A stretch of 64,000 bases of DNA from Prostheceraeus crozeri (taxonomy: Eukaryota > Platyhelminthes > Polycladida > Euryleptidae). Below the pieces are notes generated by a model. It was not told the origin of the DNA. It did no database searches and was given only the letters and a program-made list of their open reading frames with translations. Positions 11,841 through 20,510 of this stretch are shown here, piece after piece. The stretch is taken from the NCBI GenBank assembly GCA_907163375.1, contig CAJQUW010014413.1, positions 317,501 to 381,500 of the forward strand. Reading direction: 5' to 3'. A program made the translations under genes and the position numbers. The first letter of the stretch is position 1. Every line of letters starts with the position of its first letter.

Positions 11841-11997
11841 AAAATCACCTTTCCTACCATTGATCTCCCCTGACTCGATACAATTTAATTACTGGGGGGT
11901 AACTGTGCGAGTTACCCCCGGATCCACGTTTAAAGAGACCGCGGCTTTGCAATCACCTTTCATATGTCCCTTTTGAGAGCACCTGTGACAAATTAAA
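11841..11997 (-). pseudogene. gag: gag C-terminal remnant with CCHC zinc knuckle
   Basis: The minus strand encodes 'CHRCSQKGHMKGDC', a perfect CX2CX4HX4C knuckle that binds RNA in Gag proteins. It is followed by about 20 residues and a TAA in the same frame as pol. The knuckle is cut off at its N-terminal side by the AT-rich spacer, so capsid and matrix are missing. The single in-frame stop between knuckle and protease is either a mutation or a readthrough-type gag-pol boundary. Confidence 0.75.
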
Positions 11998-12042
11998 TGC
12001 AGCTAATTAAATGTAATTAAATGTAATTAAATTAAATGTAGC
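11998..12042. repeat. TAATTAAATG-type simple repeat
   Basis: Short AT-rich iterations of an ATGTAATTAA-like word fill the gap between the gag remnant and the LTR stub. They look like filler at a deletion junction. Confidence 0.55.
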
Positions 12043-12227
12043 TGTTCATGTATATCATAACATACATGTTGGCATGCTTATTCTTAAATTCATTGATCAT
12101 CAAGTTTGTAGCATATTTTGCTGCAATTGACTTGCACGTTGGGCCATTGTGAGAAACTTGCGTCCATTAGGTTGTACGCCATAAATCATAAGTCTTAAAT
12201 GTAGGTGGTATGACTGTGTGTTCAATC

Positions 12228-12938
12228 CAGGGATGCGGAGTCCTATCATTTTGATAGGACTCTGACTCCGGGGGTTGATAGGGCTCCGATTCCGGGTGGC
12301 AAGCATATATAGCCAAGTTTTTGAAAAAAAATGGCAACCTTCATCATAGATCATTACATACAGGCTTACCTGAACTTATGTTTAGTGATTATTCCTGTAT
12401 CAATTATCAATCATTTTCGATGAGTCTATCAAATGTCGCTTTAAGTTGTATGATGCGACTTGGCTTCTCTCATCTTGCTGATGTGTGCTTCACACGGTTT
12501 TTCTCCAGTCTCTACCAGACAGCAAAATACCGCCTTCTTCAAAAATATGAATACACTTTCGATTTCAATATGCTCTTTGGAGGAGCCATCACACACGATT
12601 AAAGTTTGGGTAAGAGGTAATGTTCTCAAACAAACTAGTACTTCACTTTTGTCTCTGATGTGACCTTTGGTGCGTAGGTGTGATCGAGGCTAGGAAGGCT
12701 TGTCTTCTCTACTAAATCACCGAGTGAAAAGACAATCCTTTTTCACTATCACGGTTCATTCCCTCAGCTATTACAAGCTTTCATGTACTGCTGTCTCTGT
12801 ACTTTTGTTTGACGGAGAAAGTTGACAGTGACAGTTATGCACAAGAATAGTTCATTTGTTTGTATTACATTTCGGGTCTAGTTATAGGCCGCAGTCCGGA
12901 GTCCTATCATTTGATAGGACTACGACTCCGCACCCCTG
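12228..12938 (-). mobile_element. hAT deletion derivative with BED-finger remnant, copy A (711 bp)
   Basis: Terminal inverted repeats CAGGGATGCGGAGTC and GACTCCGCACCCCTG are flanked by the 8-bp duplication GTTCAATC/GTTCCATC (12220-12227, 12939-12946; one mismatch). Eight-bp duplications and CAGGG ends are hAT traits. Sub-terminal palindromes (GTCCTATCATTTTGATAGGAC-like) lie inside both ends. The minus strand retains the start of a transposase, with a Cys/His segment resembling a BED zinc finger ('CLVETGEKPCEAHISKM'), better kept in copy B at 56761. The rest of the transposase is absent. Confidence 0.8.
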
Positions 12939-13035
12939 GTTCCATCACAATGCCTCGTGCGCCTAACAATGGCTTATTCATTGCGGTATATGATGTATAA
13001 CACTAGCTAATGCATTCGTTGACACCTAGAATAAA

Positions 13036-13389
13036 TGCAAAAGTTAAGGGTTCCCGATGTTCAGAGGCTGGTTACAAAGAAGCGAGGTCAGAACACAAAA
13101 TTGATGAAGTACAAGCATTGCCATAATTTCGGAAATAAACTATTACCGAAACCACCGAACCAACTTTGTGTGAAAATGGCTCGAATGGAAATTCCTTTAA
13201 TTGTATTGAGTAAACTCACCGATTAACATTAGCATAGAAGTTAAGGCATAAGTTAGAAAAGTAAACACTCAAATTACGCGCTCAATGATTCAGCATGACG
13301 CGAATGTCTGTGATTGGTCAGTGTCAAGGTCACTGAGAGTGATGAAAATAAAAAGTTACGAATACAAACAAATACATGTAACTCTGACA
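13036..13389 (-). repeat. candidate 3' LTR of the decayed Gypsy element
   Basis: On the minus strand the pol stop is followed by AAGGGGGAGAAGT, a polypurine tract, and then TGTCAGAGTTACATG, a typical LTR start at 13389. The far end is set at 13036 because the strand there ends TTTTGCA, giving TG...CA ends. There is no second LTR to compare, so the left border is a guess. Confidence 0.45.
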
Positions 13390-13401
13390 ACTTCTCCCCC
13401 T

Positions 13402-14676
13402 TCAGTTAAGGACATAGTCTTGAAGATGAGAAGGAACACGAACTTTTCTTCTTTGGGAAGTTGTCTCCGACGCATCATCTCGTGGTTGAGGATCTCTGTC
13501 AACTCCTGAATTCCCCCCTGATGTTATTCGATGTACTTGAGCTTGGAGAATCCCTTTCCAAGTTAGATCTTGAAATGTGGACTTGGTCGATGTGGTGAGT
13601 ATGCGAAGTCCCGTCATCTTCATCCATAATCTCCACCATCCGATTGCCGACTTGACGCTCTATGACCCCTTTAGAAGGACGATTGTCATTGCCTCGGCAG
13701 AACATCACTCCGGTGGTATCCAGGGCAGATGAAGTCCTTAGATTTCTTCCTTTGAACATGAACGAAGGAGTTCTCTTGGTCGTCGCATGCTCGGCGTTCC
13801 GGTATTGCATGAGGAAGTTGTCGATGGTCCACTCCAGATCTTCATGAGTTGCAGGCTGACTGTTCTTGATTGCGTTCTTGATTGTTTGAACGAACCTCTC
13901 GGCAAGACCATTCGAGCATGGGTGTCGCGGAGCAGTGAAAAGCTGAATGACCCCAACTGACTTGAGCCACTTTTGTAGTCCATGTTCAGTGAAATGGGTC
14001 CCGTTGTCCGAAACGAGTACGTTTGGGATACCTTCTCTGGAGAAGAATTTTCGGAGGTCAATCTTTGTAAATTCTGCATTGGCGGATTGTGTCACGAAAA
14101 CCTCTGGATATTTGCTGTATTTGCTAGGAATTGGGCCACGGAGTCCATTTGGGATGTGTCTTGGGCTTGACTTGCAGACATTTTTCACAACTGCTTAAAT
14201 GCGAGTTGATGTCGGCATTGATGCTAGACCACCAGCATAGGGATCTTGCAAGAGATTTCATTTTATCCCGTCTCATGTGACCGTCGTGTAGATGAGACAG
14301 CATCAAGCTCCGACAAGCAGGAGGAATCAAAATCTTGTCATTGAGGGAAATCACGCCATCCACCGCTATTGACAACTCTTCCCGATGTCTGTAGAGCTGC
14401 GGAAATCTTTTCTTCGCACTTTGAGACCATCCATTTCGCAAACCAGAAAGCACGGAACCATAAAAGGCTTTTGTCTCTGATATGATGAAGTTACGATCGA
14501 ATGGAAGTGGGTGAGTTGTAAAGCATTCGAAGGTGTCAACGGATTCAACCGGTCCAAAACTCGAATAGCGGGACAGAAAATCAGCATGTGGAATGCGTTT
14601 TCCTGGCTGATGCTGAATTGTTTAGTCATAGGCAGAAATTTCGAGTGCCTAGCGTTGTAACATATTTGAAGTTGTC
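13402..14676 (-). pseudogene. Gypsy integrase and pol C-terminus, frameshifted
   Basis: Reading from high to low coordinates: the last residues of RNase H (with a TAG where a Trp is expected near 14650), then the integrase HHCC region (14124-14453, 'LMLSHLHDGHMRRDK...SSCEKCL'), then the catalytic core from 'SKYPEVFVTQ' with 'LVSDNGTHF' and 'GLAERFVQT' (13499-14188), and finally the pol C-terminus ending 'HLQDYVLN' at 13402 after another frameshift. The segment joining the zinc finger to 'SKYPEV' is too short. The block that carries the first catalytic Asp is deleted near 14130-14180. The protein cannot be active. Confidence 0.8.
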
Positions 14677-14681
14677 TTTGA

Positions 14682-15018
14682 TGTTAACATTCTGATCTAA
14701 TCTATGACTCTTTACAATGATATAATTTCGTCCCTATTTAGTTTATACAGTTAGTAACATTCTACTCTTTATTTATGTACAAGTAACATCTTCTTTAATC
14801 CATTTTGACTGGGTGTGGTTCATTATTCATGTACATTGTTTCTTTTGTTTACGATATTTTGTATAGATTTTCCTTGTGATCGAACTGAACTGATTTAACG
14901 AATTCAACCTGTACTGTGTCAGTTTTCATAACAAACATTGTTGCACTGACTGAACGTGACTGGCGTTTTGACTTACAATTATACGGCTCGCATGATGTCG
15001 AAAGGTTCCATCTCAAGA
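14682..15018 (+). repeat. 5' LTR of Copia element
   Basis: 337 bp starting TGTTAACATTC. It ends in ...CTCAAGA rather than the usual CA, a border fixed by the target duplication and by the matching 3' LTR. It differs from the 3' LTR only at a C/T in the ATAACAAAC/ATAATAAAC word. Confidence 0.9.
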
Positions 15019-15033
15019 GGTTATGGGCCCAGC
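15019..15033 (+). promoter_or_regulatory. primer binding site (tRNA-iMet anticodon arm)
   Basis: GGTTATGGGCCCAGC complements the anticodon stem-loop of initiator tRNA-Met instead of a tRNA 3' end. It follows the LTR without spacer. This mode requires a cleaved half tRNA as primer, as known for copia. Confidence 0.8.
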
Positions 15034-15051
15034 AGGCGCAAAGCAAGTGGA

Positions 15052-15465
15052 ATGGCCTACTCGGCAACGGCGAGTACTACAACGGCGACAAGATTTCAAC
15101 GTATTTGTTTCGATGGCGACTCGAAATATTACAGCCTTTGGGAAACAAAGTTCCTGGCATATCTTTATTCTACGGAAGTGAAACTTCATACGGCGATTAC
15201 GACGACATCAGCCCCTGACGCAGACTTTAACAAACGAGCCTTTGCAGAGCTGGTACAGGTCTTAGACGACAAATCTTTACAGTTGGTGAAGAATGACGCG
15301 AAGGATGACGGAAATGCGGCATTGAAAATTCTTCGAAACCAATATGCATCAAAAGACAAGTCACGTATCTTACATTTATACACTGAACTTACGACGTTAC
15401 AGATGTTATCCGACGAGGATATTACAGACTATCTTATTCGTGCTGTAATGCCTCTACAGAATTAA
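15052..15465 (+). CDS. gag: Copia Gag, N-terminal part
   Basis: The ATG at 15052 is chosen because it is the first one after the primer site. An open frame also extends upstream into the LTR. The product contains the Copia gag core ('FDGDSKYYSLWETKFLAYL', later 'LKILRNQYASKDKSRILHLYTEL'), the capsid-like domain that packages RNA. The frame ends at a stop right after 'DYLIRAVMPLQN'. The homologous sequence continues one frame away in the next ORF, so gag is cut by a one-base shift near 15446. Confidence 0.75.
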   Translation: MAYSATASTTTATRFQRICFDGDSKYYSLWETKFLAYLYSTEVKLHTAITTTSAPDADFNKRAFAELVQVLDDKSLQLVKNDAKDDGNAALKILRNQYASKDKSRILHLYTELTTLQMLSDEDITDYLIRAVMPLQN

Positions 15466-18400
15466 AAGTTGCTGGTGAAACGATTTCGGACAACTTGTTA
15501 ATTGCTATGATTCTGAAAGGATTGCCTTCGGCTTACGAAACTTTTGTGGTTGTTCAAAATCAGACTGACACACTGAAGACTCTTACAGAGTTGAAAGCCA
15601 GTTTGATAACTTATGCTTCGACTACATTAAACCGTGAAAGTAACAACGCAATTATGAAGGCGTCTTACAATCCCCGACATCGGTCTTTGCTATGCCATGC
15701 CTGTGGCAAGAAAGGGCATCGAAGTCAATTCTGCTCTCTCAAAGATAGATTATCCTGTACGTTTTGTGGCTCCAAGGGACACGTCGAATTAGTCTGTTTC
15801 AAAAAGAAGAAGCAACATACCAACTCGAACGCTCATACTACTGTTATTGAGAATTCATTTCCATCGAACTATTCCTTCGTTACATCTATCGATTCTGCAC
15901 TTTCTTCAAATCCTGGAAACAAAGACAGATTACTTGTGGATTGTGGTGCGACGCGCCATATCGTTAACGATAAAAGTGCGTTTACTTCATTCAACGAGAA
16001 TTTCGACTCGGCAAACCATTTCGTCGAATTAGCCGATGGAGATCGAAAAAGTAACGTTTTCATGGGCAAAGGAACTGCAAGGATAAGTTTGGTCGACGTC
16101 GATGACAATATTCATACAGTGACCTTGAAGGAAGCATTGTTTGCCCCATCTTTTCCCACTAATTTATTCTCCGTGAAAATGGCTACGCGATGTGGTGCTC
16201 AACTCACGTTTGGTGAAGAAAATGAACTCATTGCTCCTGATGGTAGATGTTTCCCCATCTTTGAGGATCGTGATTTATACTTTCTGAAATTGCCATCTGA
16301 CGTCAGTGCGTACAAAACTATGTCTCTATACGATTGGCATACAACTTTCGGGCATCTCAATTACGACGATCTACTGAAAATGCCTAGTGTGGCCGATGGA
16401 ATCAAGATTTCAAATACTGATAGACAAGACTGTTTTACATGTGCTATGAGTAAACAGACTAGTGAATCCATATCCAAAGATTCCTCATTCACGGCAACTA
16501 GACCATTGCAAATTGTGTACACTGATGTCTGCGGTCCTATTGATCCAGTATCAATCAACGGTTTTCGATACGTGATTAACTTCATCGATGCTTATTCAAG
16601 TATGGCATACGTCTATTTCATGAAATCGAAGGACTACGCTCATGAAGCCCTGAAGCAATTTCTCGCCGACACATCACCTTACGGCCAAGTGACTCAAATC
16701 CACAGTGATAACGGCGGTGAATACCTCGGAACGAATTTTCGCCAGATTTTATTGGACAGCGGGATAAAACATACAACATGTGCTCCTTACACACCCAGTC
16801 AAAATGGCAAATCCGAAAGACTATGGCGTACTCTCATGAATATGGCACGATGCCTGCTTCAAGAAGCCAATTTACCGAAGCAATACTGGACTTATGCAGT
16901 GAGATATGCGGCGTATATCCGAAATAGAAGTTATCAACGAAGCACTTCTATGACTGCTTTTGAGTTATTCACTAACAGACGTCCTAATGTTCATCAAATA
17001 CACAAATTCGGCTCATTGTGTACCGTCTTTAATGAAGTTCACAAGACCAAATTGAATCCTCGAAGCGATGCAGGAACATTTCTTGGTATTAATCCTTTGA
17101 ATAATTCCTTCTACGTACTTGATTCAAGTAACAAGCTCAGGACATCCAGAAACGTCAAATTTCTACAAGAAAATAATCACTGTGATACCAATTACGATGA
17201 AGCTGATGATTCTCCTACCGACGCCATACCAACTCCAATCAAAGACAATATTGAAAAGCGAACTTTACCGTTCAGAAATCGTCGTCCACCTGATAGACTA
17301 ACTTATGAGCATTTCTCTACAAGAGTGATAGCATTATATGCTACGAATGTTGTGTACGGCATACCAAACAGTTATGAAGAAGCCATTAGTAGTCCGGATG
17401 CAGACAAATGGATGAAAGCTATCGATGATGAGTTATCAGCTCTTGAAAGGAATGAAACTTGGGAATTAGTCGAACTTCCTCCAGACCGCAAGGAGATACA
17501 GGGCCGATGGGTATTTACTGCAAAGCTGGATCGTCATGGTGAAGTAGAAAAGTACAAGGCTCGCTATGTTGCAAAGGGATATTCACAAACCCATGGTGTC
17601 GATTACGCAGAAACGTTTTCACCGACAGCAAAGATGACAACAGTGAGAGCTCTTCTACAAGCATCTATACAGCATGGCAGTACTCACCTTCATCAGATGG
17701 ATGTAAATTCGGCCTATCTACATGCGCCTATCGACTATGATGTCTACTTGAAGCCACCAGAAGGTTACAAACTCCCTGATAAATATAAACGGCATACACT
17801 CCATTTGCGAAAGTCTCTGTATGGTCTCAAACAGAGTGGTAGAAATTGGAACCAAATGTTAGATGGTTTCCTCAAAGATCAAGGCTTCCTACAATCTTCT
17901 GTGGATTACTGCCTGTATAGCAAAGTTACCGAGAATTCTGAGTCTATCAAAGTCCTCATTTGGGTCGACGACATTATCCTTGCCTCCTCCTCTCGGGAAT
18001 TGATTAACCATACCAAGCAAATATTGCATCAGAAATTCATGCTAGATGATCGTGGAACGCTAAATTGGTTTCTCGGCATTGAATTCAAAATTCATGAAAA
18101 GGAAATTACCATCAACCAATCAGCGTTTGTGAAGAAACTCCTTGTGAAATTCGGCATGGAAAATTGCAAGCCATCTTCAACCCCAGCAGTGGTAGGGTTA
18201 CAATTATCGAAATCTGATGTCACAAGTCCCATTGATTTTGACTATCGTGGAGTAGTCGGTGCCTTACTGTATCTCGCATTAACAAGCAGACCAGATATAT
18301 CTTGGATTGTTTCCAAACTGAGTCAATTCCTACAAATGCCTTCATCCGAACATATAGTTGCAGCCAAACATGTTTTACGCTATCTGAAAGGTACACCAGA

Positions 18401-18905
18401 CTTTCATCTGACCTTCCGTAAAGTTGATAATCCACAAATACTTGGTTATAGTGATTCAGATTGGGGATCTGCATCTGATGGCAGAAGGTCAACTTCCGGA
18501 TACATATTCAAATTCGATGGAATCACCGGACCCTTGAGTTGGAAAGTCAGAAAACAACCGACGGTGGCACTATCAACATGTGAAGCAGAGTATCTGGCCT
18601 TAGGCGAATCAGCGAAAGAAGCCAAATATCTAACGCAACTGATTTCAAATTTTGGATTCCAAGCTCAATCCATACGTATAATGTGTGACAACCAAGGAAC
18701 AATAGCAGTTACTCAAAATCCTACGAACCACCAAAGGACGAAGCATATCGACATCAGATATCATTTCATCCGTGATCTTGTGCAAAGTGGTGAGATCATT
18801 GTTGACTACATACCATCACAATCTAATCTTGCAGATGTGCTGACAAAACCACTTGATCGAGCTCAGTTTTCAAATCTCATAGCTCAGATCAAAGGGGCGT
18901 GTTAA
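15447..18905 (+). CDS. pol: Copia Gag-Pol, remainder (zinc knuckles, protease, integrase, RT, RNase H)
   Basis: The frame is unbroken; its first Met is at 15495 and the stop lies 6 bp inside the 3' LTR. Order from that Met: end of capsid; two CCHC knuckles near residues 65-105 ('CHACGKKGHRSQFC', 'CTFCGSKGHVELVC'); protease 'LLVDCGATRH' with Cys in place of the usual Ser after Asp; integrase HHCC near 280-320 and the D,D,E core ('VYTDVCGP', 'HSDNGGEYLG', 'NGKSERLWR'); RT with 'MDVNSAYLHA' and active site 'IWVDDIILAS'; RNase H with 'GYSDSDWGS', 'ALSTCEAEYLAL', 'CDNQGTIAV' and 'KHIDIRYHFI'. All catalytic boxes look intact. With gag restored in frame this would be a single-ORF Copia polyprotein. 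Confidence 0.92.
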   Translation, partial: NASTELKVAGETISDNLLIAMILKGLPSAYETFVVVQNQTDTLKTLTELKASLITYASTTLNRESNNAIMKASYNPRHRSLLCHACGKKGHRSQFCSLKDRLSCTFCGSKGHVELVCFKKKKQHTNSNAHTTVIENSFPSNYSFVTSIDSALSSNPGNKDRLLVDCGATRHIVNDKSAFTSFNENFDSANHFVELADGDRKSNVFMGKGTARISLVDVDDNIHTVTLKEALFAPSFPTNLFSVKMATRCGAQLTFGEENELIAPDGRCFPIFEDRDLYFLKLPSDVSAYKTMSLYDWHTTFGHLNYDDLLKMPSVADGIKISNTDRQDCFTCAMSKQTSESISKDSSFTATRPLQIVYTDVCGPIDPVSINGFRYVINFIDAYSSMAYVYFMKSKDYAHEALKQFLADTSPYGQVTQIHSDNGGEYLGTNFRQILLDSGIKHTTCAPYTPSQNGKSERLWRTLMNMARCLLQEANLPKQYWTYAVRYAAYIRNRSYQRSTSMTAFELFTNRRPNVHQIHKFGSLCTVFNEVHKTKLNPRSDAGTFLGINPLNNSFYVLDSSNKLRTSRNVKFLQENNHCDTNYDEADDSPTDAIPTPIKDNIEKRTLPFRNRRPPDRLTYEHFSTRVIALYATNVVYGIPNSYEEAISSPDADKWMKAIDDELSALERNETWELVELPPDRKEIQGRWVFTAKLDRHGEVEKYKARYVAKGYSQTHGVDYAETFSPTAKMTTVRALLQASIQHGSTHLHQMDVNSAYLHAPIDYDVYLKPPEGYKLPDKYKRHTLHLRKSLYGLKQSGRNWNQMLDGFLKDQGFLQSSVDYCLYSKVTENSESIKVLIWVDDIILASSSRELINHTKQILHQKFMLDDRGTLNWFLGIEFKIHEKEITINQSAFVKKLLVKFGMENCKPSSTPAVVGLQLSKSDVTSPIDFDYRGVVGALLYLALTSRPDISWIVSKLSQFLQMPSSEHIVAAKHVLRYLKGTPDFHLTFRKVDNPQILGYSDSDWGSASDGRRSTSGYIFKFDGITGPLSWKVRKQPTVALSTCEAEYLALGESAKEAKYLTQLISNFGFQAQSIRIMCDNQGTIAVTQNPTNHQRTKHIDIRYHFIRDLVQSGEIIVDYIPSQSNLADVLTKPLDRAQFSNLIAQIKGAC

Positions 18906-19236
18906 CATTCTGATCTAATCTATGACTCTTTACAATGATATAATTTCGTCCCTATTTAGTTTATACAGTTAGTAACATTCTACTCTTTATTTATGTACAA
19001 GTAACATCTTCTTTAATCCATTTTGACTGGGTGTGGTTCATTATTCATGTACATTGTTTCTTTTGTTTACGATATTTTGTATAGATTTTCCTTGTGATCG
19101 AACTGAACTGATTTAACGAATTCAACCTGTACTGTGTCAGTTTTCATAATAAACATTGTTGCACTGACTGAACGTGACTGGCGTTTTGACTTACAATTAT
19201 ACGGCTCGCATGATGTCGAAAGGTTCCATCTCAAGA
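18900..19236 (+). repeat. 3' LTR of Copia element
   Basis: 337 bp preceded by the purine-rich ATCAAAGGGGCG. Its first bases encode the last residue and the stop of pol. Confidence 0.9.
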
Positions 19237-19241
19237 TTTGA

Positions 19242-20510
19242 AGCCGAACTTGATGGGGAAAATATGTACTCGAGTGCCTTGTGGTCGGTTATGATCTTGA
19301 ACCGAAAACGAACTTGTGCAGGCGTTGGAGAGCCCATTTGATGGCTAGCGCCTCCTTCTGAGTCTGCGAATAACCTTTTTCAGCTTGACTGAGTCGCCTC
19401 GACACACGAATGACAGGAAGATCGTTCTGTTCTAGAATAGCTCCAAGACCGACTTCAGAAGCATCAACAATGACAGTGCAGGGCAAACCGGGCTGAAAAC
19501 TCTGTAACTTGATTCCATTCACCACCTGCGCGATTAGACTGTTAAAACAACTGTCGTGAATTGAAGACCACACGTATGCACCGGATGAACTTGAGGAGAG
19601 TTGGAATAAGGGTTCAGCCTTCGTAGAAAAGTGAGGAACGAACTTGCTGTAGTACTGGATGAATCCTAGGAAGCTTCGAAGCTCCTTCACATTCGTAGGA
19701 CGAGGAGCATTTTTGACAGAATTGACTCGAGCTGCATCTGGGGAAATGCCATTGCTGCTGATTACGAATCCGAGGTAGTGAATTTGTCTCACTCAAAAAA
19801 TTGATTTCTTCGAGTTTATCTTTACATTGAAAATTGATAAGCACTCGAACAATTGGAGTAATTTTTCATCATGCTCTTCTTTGGTGTGACCATAGACCAG
19901 GAGATCGTCTTGATAGGATTTTACACCCTTGAGCTTGCATATGATTGCATCCATGGTTTGTTGAAATAACCCTGGCGAAATGTTCAAGCCAAATGGGAGG
20001 AAATTATAGTGGAAAAGTCCCCAACTTGTGTTGATCGTTGTTACTTCCTTTGAATGTTCGGCAAGGGGAATTTGTAGAAATGCATTGGTCAAGTCAATCT
20101 TCGAGAAGTAAGAGCAACCCTGCAGATCTGTAAACATCTCTTCCATGCCAGGAGTAGTGAAAGAGGTCAACTTCAGGCTTTGATTGGCTGTAATGCTGTA
20201 GTCTCCGCAGATACGAAATGACCCGTTGGCTTTCCGAACCGCAACAATTGGAGTAGCCCAGGCACTTGATTTAGCGAGAGACAGCATACCTTCATCAACT
20301 AGCTTCTCAATTTCTTGCTTAACTCCGTCACGAATTCCAAACGCGAGAGGTCTAGTTTAGCAAAACTTCGGTGGAGCTGAGCATTCGAGGTGAACCGGGT
20401 CATCTTTCATACCACCTTGGTAGTTGCTGCAGAGATGGATTGCATTGCGGACTATTATGAATTGAGTTCTGATTGCTTTGATGCTCTCCAAAACGTGTCT
20501 TTCAAGAAGT
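19242..20510 (-). pseudogene. Gypsy RT and RNase H, with stops
   Basis: From about 20510 downward the minus strand encodes the region before RT, then RT ('PLAFGIRDGVKQEIEKLVDEGML', 'SKIDLTNAFLQIPL', 'FLPFGLNISPGLFQ', active site 'YQDDLLVYG'), the post-RT block 'IHYLGFVIS' and RNase H ('VIVDASEVGLGAIL', 'QTQKEALAIKWAL') up to the Copia insertion. In-frame stops lie near 20357 (TAA) and 19795 (TGA). The RNase H end continues beyond the Copia element at 14676. Confidence 0.85.

Larger units (their letters stand above)
8343..12062 (-). mobile_element. Ty3/Gypsy-like LTR retrotransposon with truncated 5' end
   Basis: The element lies between TACAT duplications (8338-8342 and 12063-12067). The 3' LTR is complete (8343-8720, TG...CA ends when read on the minus strand). 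At the other end only 20 bp of the LTR (12043-12062) remain, followed by an AT-rich spacer and the zinc knuckle of gag, so most of the 5' LTR, the primer site and most of gag are gone. The duplication sits exactly outside the 20-bp stub, so the loss happened inside an inserted copy or during its integration. Pol is open over 1021 codons. Confidence 0.85.
14682..19236 (+). mobile_element. Copia-type LTR retrotransposon, young and nearly intact
   Basis: Two 337-bp LTRs (14682-15018, 18900-19236) differ at a single base by my reading, and TTTGA is duplicated on both sides (14677-14681, 19237-19241). The primer site GGTTATGGGCCCAGC directly follows the 5' LTR. It complements the anticodon arm of initiator tRNA-Met, the half-tRNA primer known for Drosophila copia. 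Pol has the Copia order with integrase before RT. One frameshift between gag and pol is the only visible defect. LTR identity implies very recent insertion. The lineage could be the GalEa type found in aquatic animals, but that is inference. Confidence 0.93.
13036..20510 (-). mobile_element. decayed Ty3/Gypsy element, split by a Copia insertion
   Basis: RT and RNase H lie at 19242-20510 and integrase at 13402-14676, both on the minus strand. A Copia element sits between them with exact 5-bp duplications. Conceptual removal of Copia and one TTTGA re-forms the codons across the RNase H end. The element carries several stops, a deletion in the integrase and frameshifts, and no 5' LTR or gag is visible past about 20510. 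It was already inside this locus before the young Copia arrived. Confidence 0.8.

Noticed and set aside
8929..11873. many plus-strand open frames of 60-176 codons
   Set aside because: All are antisense shadows of the Gypsy pol frame on the minus strand and show no domains.
15430..15470. programmed -1 frameshift site in Copia
   Set aside because: No X XXY YYZ slippery heptamer is present; a one-base deletion explains the data better.
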